A stretch of 64,000 bases of DNA from Myceligenerans salitolerans. Lineage in GTDB: Bacteria > Actinomycetota > Actinomycetes > Actinomycetales > Cellulomonadaceae. The DNA lies in assembly GCF_017349295.1 (NCBI RefSeq), contig NZ_JAFMPK010000047.1, forward strand, positions 605,469 through 669,468, read 5' to 3'. A program made the position numbers and the translations under genes. The notes under the pieces were generated by a model. The model worked only from the letters and a program-made list of their open reading frames with translations, searched no databases and was not told the origin of the DNA. Positions 18,001 to 27,572 of the stretch are shown here, piece after piece; the stretch's first letter is position 1; each line of letters begins with the position of its first letter.

Positions 18001-20556
18001 CTATGACGACGTCGGAGCCCCTCCCTCCTCGATGTCCACGAGGACGTCCACGGAACCGGACGGCGAACCACGCCTCCCCCGCTCGCGGGCCACCAGCTCG
18101 ACGCTCTCGTCGCGCAGCGCGAACGCCTCCTGCACCGCGGCGGTGGCGGCCTCGGCCCGGCCCAGGCTGCGCAGCACGGTGGCGAGGTTGGTCAGCGCGA
18201 CCGCGAGACTGTCCTGGTGGTGCGGGCGCTTCGAACGCGCGAGGTCGCGCAGCATGCTGACCGCCTCCGTCGCCGGGGCGACGGCGTCGAGCGGCCGGTT
18301 CGCCTCGGTCAGCCGTACGCTCAGCCGGGACAGCGAGCGGGCGAGCTCCTCCTCGTACCGGCCGGGCACACGTGCCGCCAGCTCGCGCCGGATCCCGACC
18401 GCTTCCTCCTCCAGGGGCAGCGCCTCGTCGGACCGGCCCAGCCGCGCGTACGTGACCGCCAGGTTGGAGCACGAGGTCGCGAGCATGTCGCGGTACCGCT
18501 GCGGCGTCTCGGCGGCGAGCTGACGACGGATCCGGACGGATTCCTCCTCCAGGCCCGCGGCCTCGGCGGCGCGGCCCTGCTCCGACAGCAACGAGCCGAG
18601 CCCGGCCAGCGACCAGGCGACCAGCCACCGCATCCCGACCGGGTCCTGCTCCGCGAACCGGCGCCGGATCGCGAGCGCCTCGCGCGCGGCGGCGACCGCC
18701 TCGGCGGGCCGGTCGAGCTGCGCCGCGGCATCGCTGAGGTTGGACAGCGCGAAGGCGAGGTACTGCTCGTGCTCACCCGGACGGCGCAGCGTGAGGCGGC
18801 GCCGGATCTCGACGGACTCGCGCAGCCCGTCGATCACGTCCGCGGCCCTGCCGAGCTCGACCTGTCCCACGGTGTTCGCCAGCACCAGGGCGAGCATCGC
18901 CTCGTGCGCCGCAGGGTCGCGGGCCACGAGGCGCCGCAGCGTCGCGACGGACGCCGTGTGGCACACCTCCACCTGCTCCGGGCGGCCCAGGAAGTCGTAC
19001 GTGATCGCCATCCCGTTGAGCGCGCTCGCCAGCATGGGGTCCAGCCACACCCGCTCCTCGGGGGCCGCGGCGCGGCACACGGCCGCGACCTCGTCGGAGA
19101 TCTGGAGCGACTCGGTGTACCTGCCCTTGCCGAACAGGACGCCCGCCATCACCGTCCGGGCCGCCAGCAGAGGAACCCGGTACCGGTCAGGATCCTGGGC
19201 GGCGAGCTCGCGCCACGCGGTGACGGCACCCTGCGCCGACGGCGGCACGTCGTCGTACGTCTCGGGCGCGCCCAGGGCCCGGGCGAGCGTCGCGGTGGCG
19301 TCGGCCCGCTCGGGGGTCACGGCACGCCCGCCCGGCGCGAGCTCGCCGACGACGGCGATCAGTCGCTCCGCGAGTCCTACCGCCACGTCCCGGGGCAGCG
19401 GGCGGCGCCCGAACAGCCGCAGCACGCGGGCGATCGCCTCGGCGTCGTCGGGCAGCGCCTCCGCGACCCGTTCCAGCAGCACCGTCGCGAGCCGTGCCGC
19501 CTCGGGGACTCCCGGGTCGTCGACGTCGAGCCGGTGGGCGAAGAGTGCCACGCGGAACGCCTGCCGTGCGTCCAGGCCGGTGGTGCACGCACGCACCTTC
19601 GCGGGGTCGGCGGCGAGCGTGCGCGCGACGTGCAGTTCGGCCAGGCGGTTCGGCAGTCCTCCGGGCCCGCTCAACGGTGACGGCGCCCCCTGACCGCCAT
19701 CCGCGCGGGACGGGGACGTGTCCGGAGCGCCGCGCTCGAACTCCTCCCCGCGCAGCAGCGCACCCGCGATGTCCTCGTCCGGGGCGGTCCACGCCTCACG
19801 TTCCAGGTCGAGCAGCGCCCCGACCCCGCGGGACACGTCGGCGACCCCGCCGTGGAGGAGCGCCGCCAAGGTCGCGGCGTGGACGTCCAGCACGGGCGCG
19901 GGCTCGGGTCCTTCCCGCACCTCGGGCACGCCCGGCCGGGGACCGGAGAGCCTTCGCTGGACGCCCGGCCGCCGGGCGAAGGCCCGCGCCGCGACCGAGA
20001 CCATGGCCGCCGCGGGCAGGCGGGGCGGCGCGAGATGGACCTGCGACGTCGGGACGGTCTCCGGCCCGGCCCACAGGTCGCACGCCCAGCGCAGACGGGT
20101 CCACCACTCGCGCGCCGTACGGCCGAGCAGGATCACGCGCAGGCGGTTCTCGCCCGATCCGGTCAGTGCGCCGAGCTGCTCCGCGAGGCGGGGATGCGCC
20201 GCGGCGTCGTCGACCACGACCAGCACACGCCCGCCGCGGCAGGCCGCCGCGATCTCGGCCGGCGAGTCGTCCGGCTCCGGCCAGACGCAGGTCCACCCTC
20301 GGCGGCGCAGCCGTGCCGCGAGCTCGATCGCGAGGCGTGACTTGCCCACCCCGCCCGTCCCGGTGACGAAGCGGACCTGTACGCGGGGGCGTTCCCTGCA
20401 CCACGCGTGCAGCTCGTCGAGCTCCGTGTCACGCCCCACGAACGGGACGGCCCGTAGCGCCGGATCCAGCAGTCCCGCGGCGGAGACCCTCGCGTGCCGG
20501 GCACGCAGGCGGCTGTCGGGATGAAGGGGACGCCACATGGACGTATTCAATCTCAT
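18001..20556 (-). CDS. STAND/NB-ARC-like ATPase with TPR repeats (downstream paralogue)
   Basis: 851 aa. After about 35 residues and a [16 protein letters not shown] entry motif comes a P-loop NTPase domain: Walker A GTGGVGKS at 66-73 and Walker [10 protein letters not shown] at 110-118, with a conserved [15 protein letters not shown] segment. A helical middle region follows, then about six extended TPR-like units of 42-48 residues ([30 protein letters not shown] and similar) to near the C-terminus. Such proteins act as oligomerising sensors in signalling or anti-phage defence, but no effector domain is visible here. Its start overlaps the stop of the paralogue at 20553-23228 by 4 bases, so the two are coupled. 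Confidence 0.85.
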   Translation of the reverse strand: MRLNTSMWRPLHPDSRLRARHARVSAAGLLDPALRAVPFVGRDTELDELHAWCRERPRVQVRFVTGTGGVGKSRLAIELAARLRRRGWTCVWPEPDDSPAEIAAACRGGRVLVVVDDAAAHPRLAEQLGALTGSGENRLRVILLGRTAREWWTRLRWACDLWAGPETVPTSQVHLAPPRLPAAAMVSVAARAFARRPGVQRRLSGPRPGVPEVREGPEPAPVLDVHAATLAALLHGGVADVSRGVGALLDLEREAWTAPDEDIAGALLRGEEFERGAPDTSPSRADGGQGAPSPLSGPGGLPNRLAELHVARTLAADPAKVRACTTGLDARQAFRVALFAHRLDVDDPGVPEAARLATVLLERVAEALPDDAEAIARVLRLFGRRPLPRDVAVGLAERLIAVVGELAPGGRAVTPERADATATLARALGAPETYDDVPPSAQGAVTAWRELAAQDPDRYRVPLLAARTVMAGVLFGKGRYTESLQISDEVAAVCRAAAPEERVWLDPMLASALNGMAITYDFLGRPEQVEVCHTASVATLRRLVARDPAAHEAMLALVLANTVGQVELGRAADVIDGLRESVEIRRRLTLRRPGEHEQYLAFALSNLSDAAAQLDRPAEAVAAAREALAIRRRFAEQDPVGMRWLVAWSLAGLGSLLSEQGRAAEAAGLEEESVRIRRQLAAETPQRYRDMLATSCSNLAVTYARLGRSDEALPLEEEAVGIRRELAARVPGRYEEELARSLSRLSVRLTEANRPLDAVAPATEAVSMLRDLARSKRPHHQDSLAVALTNLATVLRSLGRAEAATAAVQEAFALRDESVELVARERGRRGSPSGSVDVLVDIEEGGAPTSS

Positions 20557-23228
20557 GCGCGCTCCGATCGCGCAGTGATGAACTGACCTGTGCGCGATCC
20601 GTCCTTCGGCAAGACCGCCTCCATGTCCGCAAGCACGCGCACGGACCGCGCAAGATCGTCTCCGAAGCGCCGCTGGTCCATGGCGGCGAGCCCGTCGCGG
20701 ATGCGCACCGCCTCCCGCGCGGACGCGGCCGCCGACACGTACCGGCGCTGTTCGCCGAGAGCCACGGCCAGGGCCGTCAGCGCGGACGCGAGTCCGGGCA
20801 GATGCTTCTCCGGATGCTCCCTACTCAGGTCGCGCAGTGCCCCGACCGCCTCGTGCAACGGACCGATGGCGTCGTGGGCCCGGGACAGGTCCGTGAACGT
20901 GGCCCCGAGGTTGGCCAGGGCGGTGGCCAGGTCCGGGAGGTGCTGCCACCGGTCGTCACGGGCCACCTGCCGCATCAGGGACACCGCCTCGCGCGTGGGT
21001 TCGACGGCATCCTCAGTGCGTCCCATGTCGGAGTACCGGACGCCCAGGTTCGACAACGACCGGGCGAGATGCTGCCGGTGCCGGCTGGAGGAGGAGCGCC
21101 GCACCAGTTCGCGGCGGATCTCCACGGCCTCCTGCTCCAACCGCAGCGCGTCACCGAACCGGCCGAGCCGCGAGTACGTCACGCCGAGGTTCGAGCACGA
21201 CGTCGCGAGCTCCTCGCGATACCGGTCAGGGGCCTCGCGAGCGAGGTCGCGCCGTATCGACAGCGCCTCCTCCTCCAGCGACAGCGCCTCGTGCGGCCGG
21301 CCCTGCTCGGACAGCAGGACACCCACACCGGACAGGGACCACGCGAGTTCGAACCGCAGCCTCGGCACGCCGTTCCCGTCCGCCGACGCGGCCTTGCGCA
21401 CCACCCGCCGCCGCAGTGCCAGTGCTTCCTGGCCCGCGGCGAGCGCCTCGGCGGCCTGCCCGATCCCGGCGAGGGCGTGGCTGAGATTCGACAGGCTGTA
21501 CGCCAGGTGACGTTCGAACGCGTCCGGGCGGTCCCGTGTGAGCCTCCGTCTGATCGACACCGACTCGCGCAGGCCCTCCAGCGCCTCCCCGGGTCTGCCG
21601 CGGTTCACGAGGAGCAGCAGGTTGGCCTGGACGCGCGCGAGAACCTCCTCGTGGGCCACCGGGTCGCGGGCGACCAGGCCGCGCAGGAGCGACACGGCTC
21701 GCTCGTGGTACCACCGGGCGGCGTCCACGCTGCCCGGGGCGGTCGTGAGCTCGAGCGCGTGCATGCCCCATGCCAGTTCCGGCTCCGTCCACACGCTCTC
21801 GGTCTCGGGGGCGGAGCTCCATGCGGAGACCGTCTCCTCGACCAGCTGCGCGTGCTCCTTCTCGCGTCCGGTGCCGAAGCTCACGACGGCGAGGTCCCGC
21901 ATCGCCCGCCAGAGCGCCACCCGGTAGCGCAACGGATCGGTGCGGGTGATCCTGCGCCACATCGCCTCGGCCCGCTCCGCGGGGTCGAGCGCCTCGTCCG
22001 AACGTCCGGCCTCCTCGAGCGCGCGCGCCCAGGCGCCGAGCGCCTCGGCCTGGTCGGGCGTGTCCCTGCCCGCCGCGGTGGCGGTGACCATCGCGACGAG
22101 CCGGGACGCGAGGACCACCGCCTGCGCTGCCGGTGCAGGCCGTGCCGGGAACAGCCGCAGGATCCGCTGCAGGTGCTCGGGGCGGTCGGACACCTGGCTC
22201 GCCACCCGCTCCAGCAGAGCGGCGGTCAACCGGCCCGCGCCGGTGACCGCCGGGGTGTCGACGTCGAGCCGGAACGCGAACATCGCGACCTCGCACGCCT
22301 CGTCCGGGGTGATCCTCGCGGTACAGACCTCGGTCATCCCGGGTGCCGCGGTCAGCGTCCGTGCCACGTGCAGCTCCGCGAGCCGGTCGGGCAGGTCTCG
22401 CCGGCCCCCGCAGAGCAGGGCACGCGCGACGACGGCGTCGGTCTCCGCCCACCGGTCGCGTTCCTGGTCGAGCAGTGCGGCAGGGCCGCGGCCGACGTCG
22501 ACCACGGTCCCGGTGCCGCCGTTCTCCCGGTCGGCGAGCACCGCGAGGACCGCGGCGTGCACGTCGCCGAACCGTGGAGGGTCGGCGTCGGCCGGCTGGT
22601 CGCCGACCGTGAGCTCAGGGGCCTGGACCGCCAGGCGGGATGCGAAGGCCGACGCCGCCGTCCGCACCATCCGGTCCAGGCTCATGGCCGGCGGCCCGAT
22701 GTGCGCCATCGAGGTAGGCACGCCTGCCGGCACCGACCAGAGCGTGCTCGCCCAGCGCAACCGCGTCCACCACTCCCGCCCCGTGCGGGCGAGGAGCAGT
22801 ACCCGGATCCGCCCGGCCTCCGCCTCCCGGAGCGCGCCGAGCTGCTCGTCGAGGCGAGGGAACGACGCGGCGTCGTCCACGACGACGAGCACGCGCGGCC
22901 CACGACACGCCACCGCGACGTCCCGCGGTTCGTCGGCGGGATCGAGCCACACGGGCCGCCAGCGGCGCCGCACCAGCCGGACACCGAGTTCCACGGCGAT
23001 CCGGGACTTCCCGCTGCCACCGAGCCCGGTCAGCAGCCGCACCCGGACTCGGTCGGACCCACCCGACCAGCTCGTCAGGTCGGCCATCTCGGAGTCGCGC
23101 CCGGAGAACGGCACGACCCGCAGTGCGGGATCGAGCAGGCGAACGGGCCCGCCGTCGGGCGGCGACGACGCCGATCCCCGACGGTTCCAGCCCTCTCGCC
23201 CACGCAACACGGGGCAAGTCAACCGCAA
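20553..23228 (-). CDS. STAND/NB-ARC-like ATPase with TPR repeats (upstream paralogue)
   Basis: 891 aa from a TTG at 23228; a GTG at 23210 is an equally possible start and would remove 6 residues. The layout is the same as the 851-aa neighbour: LLDPALRVVPFSGRDSEM, Walker A GLGGSGKS at about 68-75, Walker [25 protein letters not shown], then a TPR array. The two proteins are clearly paralogous along the NTPase domain and the repeats, but the mid regions and last 30 residues differ. No transmembrane segment or recognisable nuclease, TIR, protease or deaminase domain is visible. The NUDIX gene lies upstream with a gap of 69 bp. Confidence 0.85.
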   Translation of the reverse strand: MRLTCPVLRGREGWNRRGSASSPPDGGPVRLLDPALRVVPFSGRDSEMADLTSWSGGSDRVRVRLLTGLGGSGKSRIAVELGVRLVRRRWRPVWLDPADEPRDVAVACRGPRVLVVVDDAASFPRLDEQLGALREAEAGRIRVLLLARTGREWWTRLRWASTLWSVPAGVPTSMAHIGPPAMSLDRMVRTAASAFASRLAVQAPELTVGDQPADADPPRFGDVHAAVLAVLADRENGGTGTVVDVGRGPAALLDQERDRWAETDAVVARALLCGGRRDLPDRLAELHVARTLTAAPGMTEVCTARITPDEACEVAMFAFRLDVDTPAVTGAGRLTAALLERVASQVSDRPEHLQRILRLFPARPAPAAQAVVLASRLVAMVTATAAGRDTPDQAEALGAWARALEEAGRSDEALDPAERAEAMWRRITRTDPLRYRVALWRAMRDLAVVSFGTGREKEHAQLVEETVSAWSSAPETESVWTEPELAWGMHALELTTAPGSVDAARWYHERAVSLLRGLVARDPVAHEEVLARVQANLLLLVNRGRPGEALEGLRESVSIRRRLTRDRPDAFERHLAYSLSNLSHALAGIGQAAEALAAGQEALALRRRVVRKAASADGNGVPRLRFELAWSLSGVGVLLSEQGRPHEALSLEEEALSIRRDLAREAPDRYREELATSCSNLGVTYSRLGRFGDALRLEQEAVEIRRELVRRSSSSRHRQHLARSLSNLGVRYSDMGRTEDAVEPTREAVSLMRQVARDDRWQHLPDLATALANLGATFTDLSRAHDAIGPLHEAVGALRDLSREHPEKHLPGLASALTALAVALGEQRRYVSAAASAREAVRIRDGLAAMDQRRFGDDLARSVRVLADMEAVLPKDGSRTGQFITARSERA

Positions 23229-23297
23229 CCGGGGCAGTCAGCACCAGGACACGCGCCGACCGACGCGACATGCCTGCCACGGTGCAGGCCACCCGCG

Positions 23298-23849
23298 TCA
23301 GTTGTCGTCCTGGACGCCCAGATGGCGGACCGTGCCGTCCCAGCCTGCGACCAGGACGTCGAGAACCTCCGGCAGCTCGTGCGGGAACACCTCCAGCGGC
23401 TGGGCCCGCAGCTCCTCGGCCGACAACCACGCCAGGTCGTCGAGCACCTCGCGTTCGACGTCGGTCCAGCCCGAGCGGTCCGGCGTGTGGCCACCGGGCA
23501 GGCGGGCGAGGAAGAACACTTCCCGCTGCCGGCACGTCTCCGCGAAGAAGTCGAAGATACCGGTACGGGTGAGCACCGGCCCCACCAGGTCGCCGGGGGA
23601 CAACGCCAGACCGGCCTCCTCGCGAACCTCACGCAGGGCCGCTTCGAGGGCGGTCTCCCCCGGGTCGATCCCCCCGCCCAGCGTGAACCACCAGGACCGC
23701 TCCGGCTGGTCCACGTCGTGGCCGCGCACCAGCAGCGCACGGCCCTCGCCGTCCAGCAGCACGACACGGGCCGCGTCGCGCTCGCGGATCCCGTCGGGCG
23801 CGAGGCGCCAGTCGGGACCCAGTGAGCGGGTGACGCCCTCGGAGCTCAC
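23298..23849 (-). CDS. NUDIX hydrolase
   Basis: 183 aa from the GTG at 23847-23849. The NUDIX box is complete: GGIDPGETALEAALREVREEAGL fits GX5EX7REUXEEXGU. WWFTLGGGI and RQREVFFLARLPGG are typical of small nucleotide-diphosphate hydrolases. The substrate is unknown. The GTG overlaps the stop codon of a 41-codon ORF (GTGA), which suggests coupling. The gene precedes the STAND pair on the same strand, so it may be co-transcribed with them. Confidence 0.85.
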   Translation of the reverse strand: MSSEGVTRSLGPDWRLAPDGIRERDAARVVLLDGEGRALLVRGHDVDQPERSWWFTLGGGIDPGETALEAALREVREEAGLALSPGDLVGPVLTRTGIFDFFAETCRQREVFFLARLPGGHTPDRSGWTDVEREVLDDLAWLSAEELRAQPLEVFPHELPEVLDVLVAGWDGTVRHLGVQDDN

Positions 23850-23971
23850 CGGTCCCGTCCTGCCGGGCGGACGAGCACCGGCTCCTGCCCGGCGTCGACC
23901 GGCCCCGGGGGCGTCCCGTGTCTCCGCGCGACGCGGTCGAAGCGCTCGGCTGCGAGGTCCGGGAGGCTCAT
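23846..23971 (-). CDS. Possible 41-aa small protein coupled to the NUDIX gene
   Basis: An ATG at 23969-23971 opens a 41-codon frame beginning MSLPDLAAERFDRVARRHG, whose TGA overlaps the NUDIX GTG start. The N-terminal half could form a charged amphipathic helix, the second half is Pro/Gly/Arg-rich. I do not recognise it. It starts about 33 bp after the response regulator stop. It could be a genuine short gene or just a coupling leader. Confidence 0.35.
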   Translation of the reverse strand: MSLPDLAAERFDRVARRHGTPPGPVDAGQEPVLVRPAGRDR

Positions 23972-24003
23972 GGCGGTCTGCACCAGGCAACGGTACAACT
24001 CCG

Positions 24004-24666
24004 CTACTCGATCAGACCGTGGCGGTAGGCGTGGACCACGGCCTGCACCCGGTCCCGCAACTGAAGCTTGGTGAGGATCCGGGAGACGTGGGACTTGACC
24101 GTCTCGGGGCTGACCACGAGGGCATGGGCGATCTCCCGGTTGGACAGGCCCTCGGCCACGAGACGCAGCACCTCGAGCTCGCGTGTGGACAGGACGTCGT
24201 CGGCCGGGTCCGGACCTGCCGGGCGGATGCGGTCGGCGTACCTGCCGACGAGCCGACGCGTGACCCCGGGGTCGAGGAGGGCTGCGCCCGAGGCCACGGT
24301 GCGGATGCCGTGCAGGAGGTGGTCGGCGGGCGCGTCCTTGAGGAGGAAGCCGCTGGCACCGGCACGGAGGGCCTGGTAGACGTACTCGTCGAGGTTGAAC
24401 GTGGTGACGACGAGCACCTTGGTGGGGTGGGTCGCGTCCGGCCCGGCGAGCATTCTCGTCGCGGCGATCCCGTCGAGCACGGGCATGCGCACGTCCATGA
24501 CCACGACGTCCGGGGACAGACGGCGTGCCAGGTCCACCGCGGCCTGACCGTCGCCGCACCGTCCCACGACCTCGAGGTCGGGTTGGGCGTCGATGATCGT
24601 CGTGAACCCGGTGCGGATGAGGTCCTGGTCGTCACAGACGAGGACGCGAACCGGCGCCCGTGTCAT
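24004..24666 (-). CDS. NarL/LuxR-family response regulator
   Basis: 220 aa. Receiver domain with acidic residues Asp12/Asp13 and the phospho-acceptor Asp58 (VVVMDVRMP), then a LuxR-type helix-turn-helix (LSTRELEVLRLVAEGLSNREIAHALVVSPETVKSHVSRIL). It overlaps the histidine kinase gene by 4 bases and is the third gene of a CPBP protease-kinase-regulator operon. Confidence 0.93.
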   Translation of the reverse strand: MTRAPVRVLVCDDQDLIRTGFTTIIDAQPDLEVVGRCGDGQAAVDLARRLSPDVVVMDVRMPVLDGIAATRMLAGPDATHPTKVLVVTTFNLDEYVYQALRAGASGFLLKDAPADHLLHGIRTVASGAALLDPGVTRRLVGRYADRIRPAGPDPADDVLSTRELEVLRLVAEGLSNREIAHALVVSPETVKSHVSRILTKLQLRDRVQAVVHAYRHGLIE

Positions 24667-25889
24667 CGGCTCGTCGCCCGCTCGGCCACCGGGATCCGGG
24701 CGCGGACGGCGAACCCTCCGTCGGGCCTCCGGCCGGCGGTGAGCGTGCCGGAGAGCGCCTCGACGCGTTCGCGCAGCCCGGCCAGGCCGCGTCCGGAGCC
24801 TGGGGCCGTGGGGCCAGGACGCTCGGGCGCACCGGTGGTGACCTGCACGGTGATCTCCTGCTCTGTCTGGTGGACGGAGACGTCCGTCGGACTTCCGGAC
24901 GCATGTTTGAGCGCGTTGGTCAGGGCCTCCTGCACGACCCGGTAGGCGGCGAGCCCGGCGTCCGCGTCCGCCGCGGGCAGGACACGGGGCTCCTGGGTGA
25001 GCTCGACCGGCTGTCCGGCGCGCCGGGCCTGTCGCACGAGGTCCCTGACGTCCTCGACGGACCCCACGACGCCTTGCGAGGCACCGACCTGGCTCGGCGG
25101 GCTCGTGGGGCCCGGCGGGCTGCTCGAGTTCGGCGGACCGCTCGAGTTCGGCTCGAGCACGTCGAGGAGCTGACGCAGGTCGGTGACGGCCAGGCGGCCG
25201 GTGTCCGCGACGGTCGCGAGGGCCTGGTCTACCCGGTCGGGTTCAGCGGCCAGGTAGCGGGCGGCCTGCGCCTGCACGACCATCGCGGTCACGTGATGGG
25301 TGACGACGTCGTGGAGTTCCCGCGCGAGCCGCGTGCGTTCCTCGGCGCGAGCGGCCTCCGCGGCACGGCGCCGGCGGTCGGCCTCCACGACGCGCGCCGA
25401 GCGCAGCCAGGCGCCGGCGCCCCAGGCGAGCACCATCAGCAGGTAGAAGGTGACGAACCCCGCGAGCCCCTCGGGCGAGCCCATGACTGCGAGCGCGGTG
25501 GCCAAGGCGGTGTAGGCACCGGTCAGAGCCACCGCTGTCGCCCGCCGACAGCGGTCCAGGTGCAGGCCGGTGCTCATCAGCGACAGGGCCAGCGCCGCAC
25601 CGGCGACCAGATGGTAGGAGCGCAGCTGGTCGAGGACGAACCCGGCCGACACGAGCGCGACGCTCAGCAGGGGCCACCGACGGCGAAGCGCCAGTGGCAG
25701 GCACTCCAGCGCCAGCGCGACGGCCGCGAGCCCGTCGAGCGGCCGGGCCGGCAGGTCGCCCAGTTGCGTCCCGTACCGCTGCAGGACCGGGACGAGTGAC
25801 GCGATCAGCAGCACCATCCCGGGCAGCAGGTCCCGGACGACCACGGGAGCTCGGTACCACCAGTGCCGGACCCGACCGTGCGCGCTCAC
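24663..25889 (-). CDS. NarL-type sensor histidine kinase
   Basis: 408 aa. About four to five membrane helices occupy residues 20-165, with very short loops, so this is an intramembrane-sensing-type kinase. The phospho-accepting His193 lies in LARELHDVVTHHVTAMVVQAQ (HisKA_3), and the ATPase domain ends with GSGRGLAGLRERVEALSGTL. A Pro/Ser-rich repeat (NSSGPPNSSSPPGPTSPPSQ) is inserted between the dimerisation and ATPase domains. It overlaps both neighbours by 4 bases. Confidence 0.92.
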   Translation of the reverse strand: MSAHGRVRHWWYRAPVVVRDLLPGMVLLIASLVPVLQRYGTQLGDLPARPLDGLAAVALALECLPLALRRRWPLLSVALVSAGFVLDQLRSYHLVAGAALALSLMSTGLHLDRCRRATAVALTGAYTALATALAVMGSPEGLAGFVTFYLLMVLAWGAGAWLRSARVVEADRRRRAAEAARAEERTRLARELHDVVTHHVTAMVVQAQAARYLAAEPDRVDQALATVADTGRLAVTDLRQLLDVLEPNSSGPPNSSSPPGPTSPPSQVGASQGVVGSVEDVRDLVRQARRAGQPVELTQEPRVLPAADADAGLAAYRVVQEALTNALKHASGSPTDVSVHQTEQEITVQVTTGAPERPGPTAPGSGRGLAGLRERVEALSGTLTAGRRPDGGFAVRARIPVAERATSR

Positions 25890-26713
25890 CGGGCGAGGCT
25901 ACCCGTCCGGCGCCGGGGCAGGCGCGACGGCACCAGGTTCCCGCGCCGTGCGGCCACCCGGAGGAACACCAGGGCCGCACCGAGGCAGAAGATGACCGCG
26001 AACGAGCTCGCCTCGGGCCCGAACTGGCCGCCGGCGAGGATCGTCGGGCCGGACGTCGTGGCTTCGAGCAGGCCCTGGCGCGTGTCGCCGCCCGACACCT
26101 CGGTACTGAAGATTGCCGACCCGGCGACGTTCCACCCGAAGTGGAGACCGATCGGCACCCACAGGCGCCGGGTCGCGACGTACGCGGCGCCGAGCATCCC
26201 GCCGGCCTCGATGGCGATCGCGATCGCGCCCCACAAGGTCGCGTTCGGGTTGAACAGGTGCGCCAGTCCGAACACGAGCCCGGTGCCCACCAGAGCGACC
26301 CAGGTGCCGAACCACTGCTCGACGTGCCGGAACAGGATCCCGCGGAACAGGAGCTCCTCGGCCACGGCGACCACCGTCATGAACCCGAGAAGCCACACGA
26401 AACCGGAGAACGAACCGGTACCGGAGACGTGGTAGCCACCCAGGGCGGCGATGCAAGCGATCACCAGCCCGAACAGGCTCAGCCCGAGCAGTGCGCCCCA
26501 GCCGAGCGCGCGACCGGCCCTCGCCCGGCCCAGTTCGTCGACCGCTCGCCGCTCGGTCCGGCCCACGACCCAGCGGTAGCCGAGCACCGCGCCCACGGCC
26601 ACGAGGACACTCACGGCGAAGGTGAGCCACGGACTCGGCTCGACCGCACCGACGGCGAGGTTGCCGAGGAAGGAGATCGCCACGACGGCGAGAAGCTGCC
26701 AGATGAAGGTCAT
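25886..26713 (-). CDS. CPBP-family (CAAX protease-like) intramembrane protease
   Basis: 275 aa with about eight membrane helices. The family signature is Glu119-Glu120 in AEELLFRG, followed by the His152 motif GLVFGLAHLFN and the Asn-containing HFGWNVAGSAIF. Members are glutamate intramembrane proteases, some linked to bacteriocin immunity or prenyl-protein processing. As first gene of an operon with a membrane histidine kinase and a response regulator, it may modify or sense the same membrane signal. Confidence 0.87.
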   Translation of the reverse strand: MTFIWQLLAVVAISFLGNLAVGAVEPSPWLTFAVSVLVAVGAVLGYRWVVGRTERRAVDELGRARAGRALGWGALLGLSLFGLVIACIAALGGYHVSGTGSFSGFVWLLGFMTVVAVAEELLFRGILFRHVEQWFGTWVALVGTGLVFGLAHLFNPNATLWGAIAIAIEAGGMLGAAYVATRRLWVPIGLHFGWNVAGSAIFSTEVSGGDTRQGLLEATTSGPTILAGGQFGPEASSFAVIFCLGAALVFLRVAARRGNLVPSRLPRRRTGSLAR

Positions 26714-26773
26714 GCCGTGGACACTACGAACGCGCCACCGGGCGCCGCATCACCCCGCCGAGCGCACTTCACG

Positions 26774-26791
26774 ATCCCCCGGACGGGGGAT
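26774..26791. promoter_or_regulatory. Palindrome upstream of the CPBP-kinase-regulator operon
   Basis: ATCCCCC (26774-26780) and GGGGGAT (26785-26791) are perfect inverted arms around GGAC, 60 bases before the ATG of the CPBP gene. The position suits an operator overlapping the promoter, possibly for the operon's own regulator. No other gene lies between 26714 and 26876. Confidence 0.4.
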
Positions 26792-26842
26792 GGGCGGCAG
26801 GCGCGCGAGCTGGCATCCTTCCTGGCCATGACCTACACGAAC

Positions 26843-26881
26843 GGTGAGGCCCCGCGGACACGACGTCCGCGGGGCCTCACC
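26843..26881 (-). terminator. 17-bp perfect hairpin at the end of the PIN gene
   Basis: Arms 26843-26859 and 26865-26881 pair perfectly around ACGAC. The right arm overlaps the stop codon of the PIN gene (26877-26879). It would end the toxin-antitoxin transcript and shield the CPBP operon promoter. Confidence 0.75.
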
Positions 26882-27572
26882 GACGGCGACCAGCTCGCCC
26901 ACCGCCCCGCGCTCGCGGCAGAGGCACTCGCGCGAACCCCAGTTCGTCCAGCTCGCCCGACAACTCGGCCGCCGCTCGCCGGCTCCGCGCATCGTCGATG
27001 AGGAGCGCCTCGATGAGGTCGGCGGTCCGTGGTGCGTCCGCCCGGCGCAAAGCCGCGATCGTCGACTCGTCGGTCGCGCCCTTGAGCCGCTCGACACAGA
27101 CCCGGTGCACGGCCAGCATCTCGATCGGACGGCGGCGGACCAGCCGCGTGAGCACCTCGTCCGGGTGCCGCACCTCCAGGCCGAGCTCGCTGAGCGCCGC
27201 GATGGGAAAGTCCTTCAGGTTCGCGGTACACACCACTTCTGCACCGCCCTCGACGGCGGCGGCCAGGACGTGACGGTCGTCCTCGTCCGGGAGGGTCAGT
27301 GCTGCGACCCGCACGGTGGACTCTTCGGTGAGTTCGACGAGGGCGCCCGGGTAGGCGCGGTTCATCCCGGCGACGAGCCGCTCACCCTGAGCGGTGGTGA
27401 AGCCGTCGACCTTGCCGACGAGGTGCCGAGTCATCTCCCCCAGGATCGTGTCACTCCACAGAATCGTGATGAGTTCCTGGTCGGCGGCGTAGAGCAGGTA
27501 GTCGCGCAGGACGCGGGAGAACAGAACGTTCGCGTCGGACAGGACCACCCGCGGCCGGTCGGCGGCAGTCAC
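26877..27572 (-). CDS. PIN-domain protein (VapC-like toxin candidate)
   Basis: 231 aa. A PIN-like N-terminal domain starts with VVLSDANVLFSRVLRDYLL (Asp13), followed by a mid-domain acidic cluster (LPDEDDRHVLAAA) and CTANLKDFP, the last conserved acidic region of the fold. A further 90-residue helical extension follows, longer than classic VapC (about 130 aa). PIN proteins are Mg-dependent ribonucleases. It overlaps the upstream HTH gene by 4 bases, supporting a toxin-antitoxin pair. Confidence 0.8.
   Translation of the reverse strand: MTAADRPRVVLSDANVLFSRVLRDYLLYAADQELITILWSDTILGEMTRHLVGKVDGFTTAQGERLVAGMNRAYPGALVELTEESTVRVAALTLPDEDDRHVLAAAVEGGAEVVCTANLKDFPIAALSELGLEVRHPDEVLTRLVRRRPIEMLAVHRVCVERLKGATDESTIAALRRADAPRTADLIEALLIDDARSRRAAAELSGELDELGFARVPLPRARGGGRAGRRR

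Noticed and set aside
20802..23825. A 1007-codon plus-strand frame opposite the STAND and NUDIX genes
   Set aside because: Antisense shadow: composition is His/Arg/Gly/Pro-rich and no domain is visible, while the minus strand encodes Walker motifs and TPRs.
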